DNA of 64,000 nt from Streptomyces sp. R28 (GTDB taxonomy: Bacteria; Actinomycetota; Actinomycetes; Streptomycetales; Streptomycetaceae), in assembly GCF_041052385.1 (NCBI RefSeq), contig NZ_CP163439.1, positions 8,917,001 through 8,981,000 of the forward strand. The letters run 5' to 3'. Both the position numbers and the translations under genes were made by a program. Numbering within the stretch: position 1 is the first letter of the stretch; each line of letters begins with the position of its first letter. Positions 53,966 through 63,338 of the stretch are shown here, piece by piece. The notes below the pieces were generated by a model that did not search any database, had not been told where the DNA came from, and saw nothing but the letters and a program-made list of their open reading frames with translations.

Positions 53966-55221
53966 ATGGCAGGAAATGGCAAAATGAACTGGCTCCGTTC
54001 CTTGCTCCCCCGGACGCGCCCCGTGTGGGTGCTGGCGCTGAGCACCCTGGCCCGGAGCACCGGCAACGGTGTCGTCGTCGCCGTCATCGTCCTCTACCTC
54101 ACCCGCTCCGTCGGCATCGACGCGACCCGGGTGGGCCTGGGCCTGACCGTCGCCGCCGTCGTGGGGATGGTCGCGAGCATCCCGGCCGGCCACGCCACGG
54201 ACGTCATCGGCGCACGGAACACGGCGATCGCCTCGGTGGTCCTGCACGGCGCGACCATCTGCTGTTACGCCTTCGTCGAGGGCTTCGTCGGACTCCTGAT
54301 AGCGGCGGGCCTGGTGGCCGTCGCGGAATCGGCGTCCAACGCCTCCCGCGGAGCACTTGTCGCGCTCGCCGTGCCTCAGAAGGAGCGGGTGCGCACACGC
54401 GCCTACCTGCGGTCGGTCACCAACGTCGGCTTCTCGGTCGGCGCGCTGCTCGGCGGCCTGGCCCTGGCCACCACACCCGGGAGGGCTACACGTTGGCGCT
54501 CATCGGCTCCGGCGTCCTGTTCGTCGTCGCCGGACTGGCCTTCCTCGCCCTGGACCGCACGCCGCCCGTTCCCCGCCCGGAGGACGCCTCGCCCTGGCAG
54601 GTGCTGAAGGACGGCCCGTTCGTCGCCGTCGGCGCCATCAACGCCGTGCTGATGATGAACGCGGGCATCCTCGACGTCGCCCTGCCCCTGTGGATCGCCG
54701 AGCACACCAACGCCCCGATCTCCCTCTTCGCCCCCCTGCTGTTGGTCAACACCGTCATGGTGGTCCTGCTCCAAGTCCCCGTCAGCAAGGGGGCCGAGGA
54801 CGTGCGCGGCGGAGCCCGGGCGCTCGCCAGGTCCGGCATGTGGCTGGCCCTGTGCTGCGCCGTCATCGCCCTGGCGGCCGGCCGTTCGCCGTGGGTGGCC
54901 GGGGTCTTCCTCGTGGTCGGCGTGGCCGTCCACACCGTGGGGGAGCTCCTCTACAGCGCCGGCTCATGGGCGCTGTCGTACGAACTCGCCCCGGAACACG
55001 CACAGGGCCAGTACCAGGGGATGTTCGGCCTGACCACCCAGCTCGGTACCGCGATCACCCCAGCGGTGACCGCGCTGCTCATCGTCCGGCACGGCTGGGT
55101 CGGTTGGCTGGTGATGGGTGCGCTGCTGGCTGCCGCCGGACTCGCGGCGCCCGCGGTGGCACGTTGGGCCGAGCGCACCCGGGAGCGCGCGACCGTGCCC
55201 GCCGTAGGGGCGGGCGCGTGA
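53966..55221 (+). pseudogene. MFS exporter, reading frame broken by an apparent one-base shift
   Basis: From the ATG at 53966 (AAGGAG seven bases upstream) the frame encodes the first half of a major-facilitator transporter (helices from VWVLALSTLARSTGNGVVVAVIVLYLTRS to GFSVGALLGGLALATTP). At about 54478 homology moves to another frame (REGYTLALIGSGVLFVVAGLAFLALD) and continues to 55221. Adding one base in the CCCGGGAGGG run gives 418 residues and twelve helices. It is probably the product exporter/self-resistance gene. Either a sequencing error or a real mutation that would abolish the full-length protein. Confidence 0.8.
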
Positions 55222-55295
55222 CGCCCGGACCCCGTCGCCCACCCGGGTCCGGCGACCACCTGAGAGCAAGATCGATTCCTGGATAGGGTGCCCCC

Positions 55296-56534
55296 ATGTC
55301 GAACCTCCCCCTTCTCGCCGTGGTGTACGACCGCGGGTCCGCCGGAGCCGTCGAGATCGTGGCCTCGGCCCGCAAGTTGTGCTCCGTCCTCTTCGTCTGC
55401 GACGAGAGCCTGCCCGGCGCGGCGGACACGGCCCGGCAACTGGGCGAACTGGCGCAGGTCCTCGACGTCACCGGGATGTCTCCCGAGAAGGCCGGCGCCG
55501 CGCTGTCCGCCCTGGACGTACGCGGCATCGTGACGTTCAGCGAGCGCCGGCTGGCCGCGACGGCCGAGCTGGCGGCGGCGTCCGGACTGCCCTTCCACAC
55601 CCCGGACGTGGTGGCCGGACTGGTGGACAAGCAGCGGCAACGGGCACGTCTGCACGCCGCCGGCGTCCAGTCGACCCGGTGCGAGGCGGTGCGGTCGGTC
55701 GACGACGTACCCGAGGCCGCGGCGCGGGTCGGCCTGCCCGCCGTGCTCAAGCCGCGCAGTGGAGCGGGCAGCGTGAACACGTGCCGGGTCGACGACCTCG
55801 GCCAACTGGTGGCGGTGACCGAGGAGTTCATGGCCGACGGCGCTGCGGAGTACGTCCTGGAGGAGCTGCTGGTCGGAGACCCGGGTGGGGCGGGTGCGGG
55901 CTTCGGGGACTACGTGTCGGTGGAATCGGTCACCTCCGGCGGCGTCGTGCACCATGTGTGCGTCACGGGCAAGCTGCCGCTGGCCGAGCCCTTCCGGGAG
56001 ACCGGCATGTTCCAGCCCGCGAGCCTGTCCCCGGTGCTGCGGTCGCAGGTGCTCGCCCTGACCGAGGCCGCGATCCACGCCCTCGGCATCACCGGGGGAG
56101 TCACACACGTGGAGATCAAGCTGACCCCGGACGGCCCCAGGCTGATCGAGGTCAACGGCCGGATGGGCGGCTACGTCGGGGCGCTGCTCCGGCGCTCGGC
56201 CCGCTTCGACCTGCTGCGCGCGGCACTGCGCGAAGCCCTGTCCCTCCCGGTCGACCTGCCCGAACTGTCCTTCCCCGCGGTGGAGTACGTCTACTTCGTG
56301 ACGCCACCGGCCGACTCCGGGCAGACCCTGACGGCCATGCACGGCCTGGACGAAGTGGCGGCCCTCGACGGTGTGTGGCAGGTCAAGGCCGAGGCGGCCG
56401 CAGGACGATCCTTGGACTGGCGCAACGGCACGGAAGGGCACCTCGGCACGGTCCACGGTACGGCCGCGGACCACGACCGGCTGCGCGTCGCGATCGCCGC
56501 GATCGAATCCGCGATCGTCCTCGAATCCGCATGA
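55296..56534 (+). CDS. ATP-grasp ligase, copy 3
   Basis: A 412-residue ATP-grasp enzyme only distantly related to copies 1 and 2. The ATP segment is LPAVLKPRSGAGSVNTCRVD (about residues 148-167), followed by EYVLEELLVGD, and the metal strand is classical, RLIEVNGRMGGYVGALL (about 285-301), with Glu and Asn intact. This pattern resembles L-amino-acid ligases such as BacD/carnosine-synthase-like enzymes. It follows the MFS gene after a 74-base gap and may act in product assembly or in product-modifying self-protection. Confidence 0.88.
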   Translation: MSNLPLLAVVYDRGSAGAVEIVASARKLCSVLFVCDESLPGAADTARQLGELAQVLDVTGMSPEKAGAALSALDVRGIVTFSERRLAATAELAAASGLPFHTPDVVAGLVDKQRQRARLHAAGVQSTRCEAVRSVDDVPEAAARVGLPAVLKPRSGAGSVNTCRVDDLGQLVAVTEEFMADGAAEYVLEELLVGDPGGAGAGFGDYVSVESVTSGGVVHHVCVTGKLPLAEPFRETGMFQPASLSPVLRSQVLALTEAAIHALGITGGVTHVEIKLTPDGPRLIEVNGRMGGYVGALLRRSARFDLLRAALREALSLPVDLPELSFPAVEYVYFVTPPADSGQTLTAMHGLDEVAALDGVWQVKAEAAAGRSLDWRNGTEGHLGTVHGTAADHDRLRVAIAAIESAIVLESA

Positions 56535-56556
56535 CGCAGCCGGCCGGAGCGCACGC

Positions 56557-57525
56557 TCAGAGCGGGATCGTGGGATCGAGCGGCTGCCTGACGCGCCGCC
56601 ACACCAGTCCCCGCACCGAGGCCGCGAAGGGCGCCAACGCCCACCAACGGCCGGGAAACAGCAGCCTGTACAGCCGGAAGTTGCGGCGCGCCACCGCCGT
56701 CGGACGCAGCGGCACACAGGACACCAGCAGGGCCGTGCGCAGGGCACGGATCTCGGCGGCCGGGCGACGGGAGGCGAGTACGGACTGGGCGAAGGCGTTG
56801 CGGTAGGCCCACCACATCATCTCGTGCTTCTCCGCGCCGATCTGCATACGCGTGTTGGGCTCACCGGCGTGCGGGTCCGCGGAGTGGGCCAGATCCTCGG
56901 GGAAGTGGTGGAGGTAGGGGTAGCGGTCGGCCACGCGCCACAGCAGGGTGCCGTCGAGCCCCAGGCCGTGGCTGAAATCGAACGGCAGGTTCGTCGGCAG
57001 TTCGTCCTGGAATGCCTCGAGCAGATCCGTCCGGCGTATCAGCGTGCACGAGGAGCTGACCGGTACCTGATCCTCCACGGTCGCCGACCGCACCAGGAAC
57101 TCCAGGGACGACATCCGCCCGGCGCTGCGGCGGTAGCACGTCTCGGGCACCTCGTAGTGCCACGTCATCGCCGTGTAGACGAAGCCGACGTCGGGCTCCC
57201 GGTCCAGCACCTCGACCGATCGCTCGACGGCAGTGGCGGAAATCCAGTCGTCGGAGAAGAGCAGTTTGACGTACTCTCCCTCGGCCAGCTCGACCGCCCG
57301 GCGCCAGTTCTGCACGCGCGGCAGCACTGTTTCGTTGCGGTGTGCCCGAATTCGTGGATCGGATGCGGCCAGTTTCGTCAGAACCTCCCAGGTGGAATCC
57401 GTACTGGCGTTGTCCACCACCACTACTTCAATATCCTGGTAAGTCTGTTCCAGCGCGCTGCGTACTGCCCGTTCCATCTCCTGTGGCCGGTTGTACACCG
57501 GTATGCAGATGCTGACCTTGCCCAT
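56557..57525 (-). CDS. Family 2 glycosyltransferase
   Basis: The ATG at 57525 with AGAGGGG upstream gives 322 residues. The GT-A fold starts at once: VSICIPVYNRPQEMERAVRSAL, IEVVVVDNASTDSTWEVL and the DxD-type metal motif LLFSDDWIS (about residues 87-95). The C-terminal third is basic and may associate with the membrane (LYRLLFPGRWWALAPFAASV). It transfers a sugar from a nucleotide donor. It is the only sugar-related transferase in the window, and converges on ATP-grasp 3. Confidence 0.87.
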   Translation of the reverse strand: MGKVSICIPVYNRPQEMERAVRSALEQTYQDIEVVVVDNASTDSTWEVLTKLAASDPRIRAHRNETVLPRVQNWRRAVELAEGEYVKLLFSDDWISATAVERSVEVLDREPDVGFVYTAMTWHYEVPETCYRRSAGRMSSLEFLVRSATVEDQVPVSSSCTLIRRTDLLEAFQDELPTNLPFDFSHGLGLDGTLLWRVADRYPYLHHFPEDLAHSADPHAGEPNTRMQIGAEKHEMMWWAYRNAFAQSVLASRRPAAEIRALRTALLVSCVPLRPTAVARRNFRLYRLLFPGRWWALAPFAASVRGLVWRRVRQPLDPTIPL

Positions 57526-57615
57526 CCCGCGCCCCTCTTCTCCCTGGTCAAGCAGTGAACCACAGCCCGTCAAGAGAGGTGCGGGTCACCGGCGTTGGCG
57601 ATGTAGACCACACAT

Positions 57616-57656
57616 GTTCACCTGAACTTGACCTTTCGTCCACTCGGATGTTTGAT
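57616..57656 (+). promoter_or_regulatory. Dyad and sigma-70-like promoter before the FAD oxidoreductase
   Basis: GTTCACCTGAAC (57616-57627) is a perfect 5-bp-arm dyad immediately followed by TTGACC (57628-57633) and, after 17 bases, TTTGAT (57651-57656), matching -35 and -10 hexamers at five and four of six positions. The element differs from the Crp-type boxes, so the right-end operon may have its own control. The TTG start at 57767 lies about 110 bases downstream; the rest of the gap shows nothing more. Confidence 0.4.
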
Positions 57657-57766
57657 CTGTCATGTACCCGGTTCCGCCCGCTCGATCGCGCTGCACAAAT
57701 CGGCCGGTAAATCCTTGCGCGGGTCCATGACGCGGGAACCGTTGGCTTTTTCTTGGGGGATTCTTC

Positions 57767-59044
57767 TTGCCGTCCGACGACAATTCCTTCGGATTCGTAT
57801 TCTGTGGCGGAGGCCCCGCCGCGCTCGGACCGATCATCACCGCGAGCAGAAGTGGTCGGCTCGACGCTCTGCTGGACCGAGGCATCGCCCTCGTCGAACC
57901 GGGTCCGATCGGCCCCGGCGGCCTGGCGCACTACCGCATCGGCGCCAACTCCCTCGGCGGGCCGTTCATGGAGTGCCTCGACGGCCTGGAGGACGGGACA
58001 GCCCTCGCCGCGCTGCGCGACCTGCCCGAGACCCGCCGACTGCGCGCCCTCGCCGACGAGCACCCGCCGCTGTCGGTGGTCGCCCCCTTCCTCGCCCGCC
58101 TCGGTGCGGTGGTGGCCGGCTTCCTGGAGGAACACCCGCGCTGCGCCGTCGTACGGGAGAGGGTCACCGGCATCGCCCTGCGCGACGACGGAGTCCGCGT
58201 CACCACCGGCGACGGCCGGGAACTCACCGCCCGGCGGACGGTGATCGCCACCGGCGGACGCCCCCAGGCCGACTTCGCGAAGGCCGAGATCGTCCCCGGC
58301 CTGAGCCTGGCGCCCCATCAGGAACGCGTCCGCCACTCGGAGTCGTTCATCGACGCGCGCAAGGACCTCCCTGGCGCGGGCGGCAAGGTGGTCGTCGTGG
58401 GCGGGTCGCACAGCGCCTGGTCGGTGGTCCATCTGATGCTCCCCGCGGTGGACGAGATCACGGTGATCCACCGCACCGGCATCCGCCTGTTCTACGACAG
58501 CGCCGACCGGGCCAGGGCCGACGGATACGCCTTCGATCCGGTGCTCGACGTCTGTCCGGTGAACGGACGGGTCAACCGCTACGGCGGCCTGCGGGGCCGC
58601 GCCCATGAACTGGCCCGTGCCGCACTGCGGTTGCCCGGCAGCGACCCGCTGCCGGTGCGGCTGGTCCAGGTGGACACCCCGGCCGCCCGCCAGGCCGCGG
58701 AACAGGCGCTCGCCGAAGCCGACACCATCGTCATGGCCAACGGCTTCGAGGCCGACCTCCCGCCCATCCGCCACGCCGACGGCGCGCTGTTCACGGCCGC
58801 GACCGGCCCCACCGGCACCGTCGTCAACGACCGGGGACACCTGGTCGACGCACACGGCACGGCGTACCCGCAGCTCGTCGCATACGGCCTGGGCGCGGGC
58901 CTCGCCCCGTCCAAGGAGGTCGGCGGCGAGCCGAGCTACACCCGCAGGGCCGACGGTGTGTGGCTGTACCAGCACGACATAGGCGAGGTCGTCCTCGACG
59001 ACCTGCTGAACCATGTGACGACAACGGGGGAGACACAACGATGA
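57767..59044 (+). CDS. FAD/NAD(P)-binding monooxygenase-like protein
   Basis: The TTG at 57767 follows GGGGGA by six bases and gives 425 residues. An N-terminal FAD motif (FVFCGGGPAALGPIITASRSG), a central NADPH motif (KVVVVGGSHSAWSVVHLML, about residues 206-224) and an ATG-type motif (VIATGGRPQADF) form the two-dinucleotide layout of class B and N-hydroxylating monooxygenases (ornithine/lysine N-hydroxylase group). It may N-hydroxylate an amino-acid side chain, but a Baeyer-Villiger or other oxidation is possible. Its stop overlaps the next ATG. Confidence 0.75.
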   Translation: MPSDDNSFGFVFCGGGPAALGPIITASRSGRLDALLDRGIALVEPGPIGPGGLAHYRIGANSLGGPFMECLDGLEDGTALAALRDLPETRRLRALADEHPPLSVVAPFLARLGAVVAGFLEEHPRCAVVRERVTGIALRDDGVRVTTGDGRELTARRTVIATGGRPQADFAKAEIVPGLSLAPHQERVRHSESFIDARKDLPGAGGKVVVVGGSHSAWSVVHLMLPAVDEITVIHRTGIRLFYDSADRARADGYAFDPVLDVCPVNGRVNRYGGLRGRAHELARAALRLPGSDPLPVRLVQVDTPAARQAAEQALAEADTIVMANGFEADLPPIRHADGALFTAATGPTGTVVNDRGHLVDAHGTAYPQLVAYGLGAGLAPSKEVGGEPSYTRRADGVWLYQHDIGEVVLDDLLNHVTTTGETQR

Positions 59045-60876
59045 GCACGCCGACCAAGGCCGTCGTCCTGGCGGCCGGCCTGGGCCGCAGGCTCGGACTC
59101 GGCAACGCCAAACCGCTGATACCCGTCGCGGGCAAGCCGATCCTGTTCCGCACGCTGGAGAACCTGGCCGCCGCGGGGGTGCGCGAGGCGGTCCTGGTGG
59201 TGGGCCACCAGGCCGACGAGGTGCGCTTGGCCGTCGGCGAGGAGTTCGCCGGCATGGACATCGGCTACGTGGAGTCCGACGCCTACCGCACCACGAACAA
59301 CGCCTACTCGCTGTGGCTGGCCCACAAGCACCTCGACCAGGACGTCTACCTGGTGGAGGGCGACGTGGTGTTCGACGGCGAACTGCTCCGCAGGCTGTCG
59401 GCGGCGGACGGCGAGATCGTGACGGCGATCGCCCCGTACCGACGGGAGATGGACGGCACCGTCGTCACCCTCGACGCCGAAGGAACGCTCTCGGCGATGC
59501 TCCTGCCCGCACAACAGGAGCCGGACAGTGACCTGACGCAGACCTACAAGACCGTCAACGTGCACCTGCTCCGCGAGCGTTACCTGAGTGAGGAGTTCGT
59601 TCCCGGCCTGGAGTCGCTGATAGCCGGCGGCGGTCACGACGCCTACTACGAGCTGGTCATCGCCGAGACGGTGGAGGCCGGCCGGTTCCCGGTCCGCGGC
59701 GTGGACTGCGGCGACCTGCGCTGGTACGAGGTCGACGACCTGACCGACCACGGCGCCGCGGAGTACCTCTTCCGCAGCTCCGACGACCGCCTCGAGATGC
59801 TCCAGGGCATGTACGGCGGTTACTGGCGCTACGACCTGGTGGACCACCGCCTGCTGTACAACCTCTACTTCCCCCCGGCCCGGCTGGTCGACCAGCTGAT
59901 GGACGACTTCCGGGAGGCACTGGTGCACTACCCGATGGGGCACCGGGCGCTGCAGATGCTCCTCGGCGCGGCGATCGGCCAGCCGTCGGAGCGGCTGGTG
60001 GTGGCGAACGGCGCGTCGGAACTGATCAAGATCCTCGGTGGCCTGCTCGGCCGGGTCGGACTCGTGGTGCCCGGCTTCAACGAGTACGAGGCCGTCTTCA
60101 CCGAGCAGGACATCCACCGCATCCACCTGCCCTCGCCCGCCTTCACCATGGACCCGGCCGCGGTCGCCGAGGACGCGCTGCGAGCCGGTGTCGCCGCGGT
60201 CATCATCACCTCGCCCAACAATCCGACGGCGATGGCGGTGCCGCGGGCCGACCTGGTCACCCTCGCCCGGCTCCTCGCCGACGGCGGGATCCGCCTGGTC
60301 GTCGACGAGTCCTTCGTGGACTTCTGCGAGCCCGGACACAGCCTCGAGCCGGACCTGGCCGAACTGCCGGGACTGACCGTGATCAAGAGCATGAGCAAGG
60401 TCTACGGCATCGGCGGCCTGCGGCTGGGATACCTCACCTCGGCCGACCTCGACTTCGTCGCCGACGTCCGCGCCGCGCTGCCGATCTGGAACGTCAACGG
60501 CTTCGCCGAATGCTTCCTGCGACTGCTGCCCCGCTACCAGGACGCCTTCGCCGCCAGCTGCGAACAGGTCCGGCGCGACCGCGACGAACTGGCCGCAAGG
60601 CTCACCGAACTGCCCGGCCTGACGGTGTATCCGCCGGACGCCAACTACGTGATGGTGGGGCTGCCGCAGGACGTCTCCGCGCTGGCCGTCGTGCGCCGGG
60701 TCTTCGCCGAGTACGACATCCTCCTCAAGGACTGCGGGGGGAAGTCCATGCCGGACGGCGACCGGTACCTGCGGGTGTCGTGCCGTACTCCGCAGGAGAA
60801 CCGGCGCATGGTGGACGCACTGGCGGCCGTCCTGGGTGTGGCCGTCGCCGCCCCGGCGGGCGGCGGAGCGTCCTGA
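59041..60876 (+). CDS. LicC-like nucleotidyltransferase fused to a class I/II aminotransferase-fold enzyme
   Basis: The 611-residue protein starts with a nucleotidyltransferase (about residues 1-240): AVVLAAGLGRRLGLGNAKPL, TNNAYSLWLAHKHL and YLVEGDVVF are typical of phosphocholine-type cytidylyltransferases. The C-terminal half (about 250-605) is a HisC/CobD-like PLP enzyme with ITSPNNPTAMAV, LVVDESFVDF and the PLP lysine in VIKSMSKVYGIGGLRLGYL (about 455). It would activate a phosphorylated or phosphonylated amino compound as its CMP derivative and transaminate or decarboxylate it. No PEP mutase is present in the window. ATGA and TGATG overlaps link it to both neighbours. Confidence 0.82.
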   Translation: MSTPTKAVVLAAGLGRRLGLGNAKPLIPVAGKPILFRTLENLAAAGVREAVLVVGHQADEVRLAVGEEFAGMDIGYVESDAYRTTNNAYSLWLAHKHLDQDVYLVEGDVVFDGELLRRLSAADGEIVTAIAPYRREMDGTVVTLDAEGTLSAMLLPAQQEPDSDLTQTYKTVNVHLLRERYLSEEFVPGLESLIAGGGHDAYYELVIAETVEAGRFPVRGVDCGDLRWYEVDDLTDHGAAEYLFRSSDDRLEMLQGMYGGYWRYDLVDHRLLYNLYFPPARLVDQLMDDFREALVHYPMGHRALQMLLGAAIGQPSERLVVANGASELIKILGGLLGRVGLVVPGFNEYEAVFTEQDIHRIHLPSPAFTMDPAAVAEDALRAGVAAVIITSPNNPTAMAVPRADLVTLARLLADGGIRLVVDESFVDFCEPGHSLEPDLAELPGLTVIKSMSKVYGIGGLRLGYLTSADLDFVADVRAALPIWNVNGFAECFLRLLPRYQDAFAASCEQVRRDRDELAARLTELPGLTVYPPDANYVMVGLPQDVSALAVVRRVFAEYDILLKDCGGKSMPDGDRYLRVSCRTPQENRRMVDALAAVLGVAVAAPAGGGAS

Positions 60877-63338
60877 TGGGCGGCACGTCACGGCGCGACG
60901 AGCTGTACGCCGCCCTGCGGTCCGTCATCGACCCGGCGGACCGGCTGGTGGTGCTGCACTCGTCCCTGTTCGCCTTCCGGACCCCGATCGAAGGGCTGCG
61001 TGGCGACCTGCTGGCCGCGCTGCGCGCCCTGGTCGCCGACGGAGTGACCCTGGCGCTGCCCGCGGTGACCTTCGAGTTCTGCCGTACGAAGGAGTACCAC
61101 CACCGCCGTTCCGTCCCGAACACCGGCGTGCTGGTGGAGTGGTTCCTGGACCTGCCCGAGGTGCGTCGCACCCCGCACCCGGTGTACTCGTTCGCCGTCG
61201 CCGGACCGCTGGCCGAGGAGCTGACGGCCTGCCGGTCGGACACGGCCTTCGGCGCGGACACGGTCTTCGAGGTCTTCGAGCGCGAGGCGGCCCGCATCGT
61301 CACACTCGGCGCGAGCTGGAACTCCTGTACCCAGGTGCACCGTTACGAGGAACTGGCGGAAGTCCCCTACCGGCACACCATGAAGGTCACCGGCACGGCC
61401 GACTTCGGCGCGGGGCCGGCCGGGCTCGACCTGACGATGATCGTCCGCGACACGGCGCTGGACTCCACCCTCGACTTCGCGCCGGTCTTCGACCGCCTCC
61501 GCGACACCGGCCTGATGGCGCGCGCCGGCCTCTGGGGCGCCGCCGTGGAGTCGGTGTCCACGACGGACCTGGCCCGGGTCTGCGACGCGATGCTGACCGA
61601 CGACCCCTGGGTGCTCCTGCGCGAGCCCAGGGTGATCGAGCACCGGGCGCGGCAACTGGCCCGCGAGCCCGTACGGCTGGCCCTGCTGGGCTCGCGGAAC
61701 CAGGAGATCCTGGCCACCGAGATGTCCGCCGAGGGCCGGCGGGTCCTCGGCCACGAGCCCTGTGCCCTCCATGCGCCCGAGTACGGCATGCTCGCGCGCG
61801 AGATCCACGACCCGGCCTCGGCGCTGCGCGGCTTCGACGCGCACGCGAGTTTCTTCACCGACCGGCTGGAGGACGTGCTCGCCGTCGACGGTCTCGACGA
61901 GGGCGTCGACGACCGGCTCCCGGACGCCGTGGAGCACTACGCCGGCCTGGTGAGCGCCTACGCCGCCACCACCGACCGGCCGGTGTTCGTCCTGTCCTTC
62001 GCGCCGCTGCAGCCGTCCACGGTCGACACCAGCGGGATCGTGGCCGACGCCAACCGGCTGCTGCGCGAGGGACTCGGCGGTCACGAGCACGTCCACGTCG
62101 TCGACCTCGCCGAGGTCGTCGCACGCGCGGGCGGCGGCCCGCTGGTCGACGCGCGGCTGTGGCAGGTGGGACGTATCCCGTACGGCGTCGCCCTGAGCGC
62201 CGCACTGGCCCGCCGCTTCTGGGGCCTGGCGCTCTCGGTACTCGGACGCACGGCCAGAGTCGTCGTCACCGACCTCGACAACACCCTGTGGCACGGCGTC
62301 GTGGGCGAGGACGGCATCGAAGGCATCCAGGTCGGCACCGATCACCCCGGCAACGCCCACCGCAAGCTGCAGCTCGTGCTGAAGTCGCTGCGTGAGCAGG
62401 GCGTCGCGCTCGCGGTGTGCAGCAAGAACGACGAGGACCTGGCCCTGCGCGCGATCCGGCAGCACTCGGGGATGGCACTGCGGGAGGACGACTTCGTGGC
62501 CCTGGAGATCGGCTGGCGACCCAAGCCGGAGGCGATCGCCGACATCGCGGCCCGCCTCAACGTGGGCCTGGCCAATGTGCTGTTCCTCGACGACAACCCC
62601 GTCGAGCGCGCGCGGGTGCGCGAGTTCCTGCCGCAGGTCATCGTGCCGGAACTGCCCGAGGACCCGGCCGACTACGCGCACACGCTGCTGGACAGCCCGT
62701 TCGTCACCGTGTTCAACGTGACCGACGCCGACCGCCGGCGCACCGAGCAGTACCGGGCACGTGAGAAGGTCGAGCGGCAGCGGCGCGGCTACGAGCGGAT
62801 CGAGGACTTCTACGCCTCGCTCGGCACCGAGCTGCACATCAGCCCGCTCACCGACGGCAACGTGGCCCGCGCGGCCCAACTGTGCGCCAAGACCAACCAG
62901 TTCAACACGACGACCCGGCGCCACTCCCGTGCCGAACTGCGCCGGCTGGCCGCCGCGCCGGACTCGGACGTGCTGGTCCTCGGCGTGGCCGACCGGTTCA
63001 GCGCCCGCGAGGAACTCGGCGTGGTGGTGCTGACCCACGACGGCACGGAGACCACCGTGGACTGCTACCTGCTGTCCTGCCGTGTCCTGGGCCGGGGCGT
63101 CGAGACGGGTGCGCTGCGCTGGCTGGCGGCCCGGCTGGCCGCCGACGGACGCACCCGCCTGCACGGCCTCGTGCTGCCGACCGAGCGCAACGCCCCCTGC
63201 CGCACCGTGTTCGCGGACGAGGGCTACACGCCGGGTGACGCGGACGGCAGCTGGCACCTGGACCTCATCGGCGACCACAGTGCCCCCAGCTGGCTGCGGG
63301 TCGTCGACCACACGGACGCGGAGACCGACCATGCATGA
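60876..63338 (+). CDS. AAC(3)-like N-acyltransferase fused to an FkbH-type HAD protein
   Basis: The ATG at 60876 overlaps the upstream stop and gives 820 residues. Residues 1-270 match the AAC(3)/antibiotic N-acetyltransferase family (RLVVLHSSLFAFRTPIEGL, TRTPHPVYSFAVAGPLAEEL-like segment, GASWNSCTQVHRYEE). Residues about 270-810 form an FkbH protein: a flavodoxin/SGNH-like part, the HAD motif VVVTDLDNTLWHGVVGEDG (about 464), CSKNDEDLAL, LFLDDNPVERARVREF and a C-terminal GNAT-like part. FkbH proteins load glyceryl from 1,3-bisphosphoglycerate onto a carrier protein. This domain pairing is unusual. Confidence 0.85.
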   Translation: MGGTSRRDELYAALRSVIDPADRLVVLHSSLFAFRTPIEGLRGDLLAALRALVADGVTLALPAVTFEFCRTKEYHHRRSVPNTGVLVEWFLDLPEVRRTPHPVYSFAVAGPLAEELTACRSDTAFGADTVFEVFEREAARIVTLGASWNSCTQVHRYEELAEVPYRHTMKVTGTADFGAGPAGLDLTMIVRDTALDSTLDFAPVFDRLRDTGLMARAGLWGAAVESVSTTDLARVCDAMLTDDPWVLLREPRVIEHRARQLAREPVRLALLGSRNQEILATEMSAEGRRVLGHEPCALHAPEYGMLAREIHDPASALRGFDAHASFFTDRLEDVLAVDGLDEGVDDRLPDAVEHYAGLVSAYAATTDRPVFVLSFAPLQPSTVDTSGIVADANRLLREGLGGHEHVHVVDLAEVVARAGGGPLVDARLWQVGRIPYGVALSAALARRFWGLALSVLGRTARVVVTDLDNTLWHGVVGEDGIEGIQVGTDHPGNAHRKLQLVLKSLREQGVALAVCSKNDEDLALRAIRQHSGMALREDDFVALEIGWRPKPEAIADIAARLNVGLANVLFLDDNPVERARVREFLPQVIVPELPEDPADYAHTLLDSPFVTVFNVTDADRRRTEQYRAREKVERQRRGYERIEDFYASLGTELHISPLTDGNVARAAQLCAKTNQFNTTTRRHSRAELRRLAAAPDSDVLVLGVADRFSAREELGVVVLTHDGTETTVDCYLLSCRVLGRGVETGALRWLAARLAADGRTRLHGLVLPTERNAPCRTVFADEGYTPGDADGSWHLDLIGDHSAPSWLRVVDHTDAETDHA

